Below, in pieces: positions 6,278-6,924 of a stretch of DNA of 6,924 bases (position 1 is its first letter; each line of letters starts with the position of its first letter). The stretch is taken from NCBI GenBank assembly GCA_946183815.1, contig CAMHDG010000083.1, forward strand, positions 1-6,924, written 5' to 3'. This DNA comes from an uncultured bacterium. GTDB taxonomy: Bacteria > Cyanobacteriota > Vampirovibrionia > Gastranaerophilales > Gastranaerophilaceae. The notes under the pieces were generated by a model. It was not told the origin of the DNA, ran no database searches, and saw only the letters and a list, made by a program, of their open reading frames with translations. The position numbers were made by a program, and so were the translations under genes.

Positions 6278-6874
6278 ATGAATAATAAAAATATATGTGT
6301 ATTTTGTTCTTCCTCAAATACATTGGCAAATGAATATTATGCTGATGCGGAAATATTAGGCGAATTACTTGCAAAAAACGGGTTCAACCTTGTTTATGGT
6401 GGCAGTAATGTCGGAACAATGTATTCAGTGGCTAAAACGGCAAAACAAAATGGTTCCAAAATATATGGTGTTATGCCTAAAAAACTGTATGGATTCGGTG
6501 TTTATTCCGATGAATGTGACGAGTTTTATCTTACAGATAATATGCGTGAGAGAAAAACAAAACTTGACGAGTTATCTGACGGAGTTATTGCCATGCCGGG
6601 TGGGTTCGGAACGCTCGAAGAGGTGAGCGAGATACTCTGCCACAAACAGTTAGGATACAATAATAAACCAATAGTCTTTTTAAATACTAACGGATTTTTT
6701 AACGATTTATTCAAATTTTTTAACAATATAACAAAAGAAAGTTTTGCAAAAAATACAGCACATAACCTGTACTATATTGCAAACACCCCAAAAGATGCAG
6801 TTGAATATCTGTTAAACTATACCTACGGTTCTAAAAAAGTAACACCGGAAGATATTTATACGGCGGTTAGGTAA
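6278..6874 (+). CDS. LOG-family protein (TIGR00730; nucleoside 5'-monophosphate phosphoribohydrolase)
   Basis: LOG enzymes cleave the N-glycosidic bond of nucleoside 5'-monophosphates such as AMP or cytokinin nucleotides, releasing base and ribose 5-phosphate in the cytosol; many are still misnamed lysine decarboxylases. The 198-residue protein is of normal family length and has a Rossmann-like N-terminus (ICVFCSSS, 6-13), a GGSNVGTM phosphate loop (41-48), MRERK (89-93) and the hallmark PGGFGTLEE (107-115), which carry the catalytic Arg and Glu. The ATG is preceded by AAGGA (6264-6268) at nine bases. It follows a repeat-bearing 233-bp spacer, so it is probably transcribed separately from the rny group, and a hairpin lies 13 bp after the stop. 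In a bacterium a general role in AMP turnover is likelier than hormone production, but the substrate is not readable from sequence. Confidence 0.92.
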   Translation: MNNKNICVFCSSSNTLANEYYADAEILGELLAKNGFNLVYGGSNVGTMYSVAKTAKQNGSKIYGVMPKKLYGFGVYSDECDEFYLTDNMRERKTKLDELSDGVIAMPGGFGTLEEVSEILCHKQLGYNNKPIVFLNTNGFFNDLFKFFNNITKESFAKNTAHNLYYIANTPKDAVEYLLNYTYGSKKVTPEDIYTAVR

Positions 6875-6887
6875 ATTATTGTTTAGC

Positions 6888-6904
6888 GGGCAACGAAGTT
6901 GCCC
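6888..6904 (+). terminator. hairpin after the LOG gene, possible terminator
   Basis: GGGCAAC and GTTGCCC form a perfect 7-bp GC-rich stem around a GAA triloop, 13 bp after the stop codon. Only TTT follows before the heptamer repeat begins, so the T-tract is short and intrinsic termination may be weak. The symmetric stem could also serve a converging gene beyond the window. Confidence 0.5.
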
Positions 6905-6908
6905 TTTA

Positions 6909-6924
6909 GTGAATAGTGAATGGT
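6909..6924 (+). repeat. 7-bp-unit tandem repeat, copy C (cut by window end)
   Basis: GTGAATA, GTGAATG and the first two bases of a third unit run to the window edge, starting four bases after the hairpin at 6888-6904. It is the closest of the three copies to the GTGAATA consensus. Confidence 0.65.

Noticed and set aside
6369..6626. 85-codon plus-strand frame within the LOG gene
   Set aside because: Out-of-frame shadow of the conserved LOG coding sequence, with cysteine- and methionine-rich translation typical of a wrong frame.

Overview
This is an AT-rich bacterial window with six intact protein-coding genes, two AT-rich spacers and three copies of a 7-bp-unit tandem repeat. No rRNA, tRNA, CRISPR array, transposase or attachment site is visible. 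The pilin-like gene, with its GFTLVE leader and a C-terminal D-N-G/G-P-N/G-K-D-x-F pattern, resembles the many small prepilin-type proteins of gut Gastranaerophilales/Melainabacteria (non-photosynthetic relatives of cyanobacteria). Low GC and RNase Y fit that but are not specific, so the taxonomic call is a moderate-confidence inference. A Firmicutes-like or other low-GC source is not excluded.

Layout. The minus-strand gene at 13-1782 encodes a short DXS-like thiamine diphosphate enzyme. A 356-bp divergent spacer (1783-2138) holds likely promoters for both flanking genes, a 4-unit heptamer repeat and several inverted repeats. On the plus strand follow rny (RNase Y, 2139-3653), ymdB (metallophosphoesterase, 3692-4525), a PHP-domain phosphoesterase of the TrpH/YciV (RNase AM) type (4550-5398) and a prepilin-like protein (5424-6044). 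Gaps are 24-38 bp with no terminator seen, so they could be co-transcribed. A 233-bp spacer (6045-6277) with hairpin repeat remnants separates them from a LOG-family nucleotide phosphoribohydrolase (6278-6874), which is followed by a hairpin and the start of another heptamer array at the window edge.

How the genes fit together. rny, ymdB and the PHP gene form a plausible RNA and nucleotide turnover set: a membrane-anchored endoribonuclease, a phosphodiesterase whose B. subtilis relative acts on 2',3'-cyclic nucleotides, and a relative of enzymes that trim RNA 5' ends or dephosphorylate nucleotide bisphosphates. The LOG protein also handles nucleoside monophosphates but appears to be a separate unit. 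The DXS-like enzyme keeps the thiamine and catalytic residues but lacks three residues that hold the acceptor phosphate in E. coli DXS, so its annotated reaction is uncertain. The other notable pattern is the 7-bp repeat (consensus GTGAATA). One copy sits exactly where the prepilin gene starts, its fourth unit beginning with the GTG start codon.
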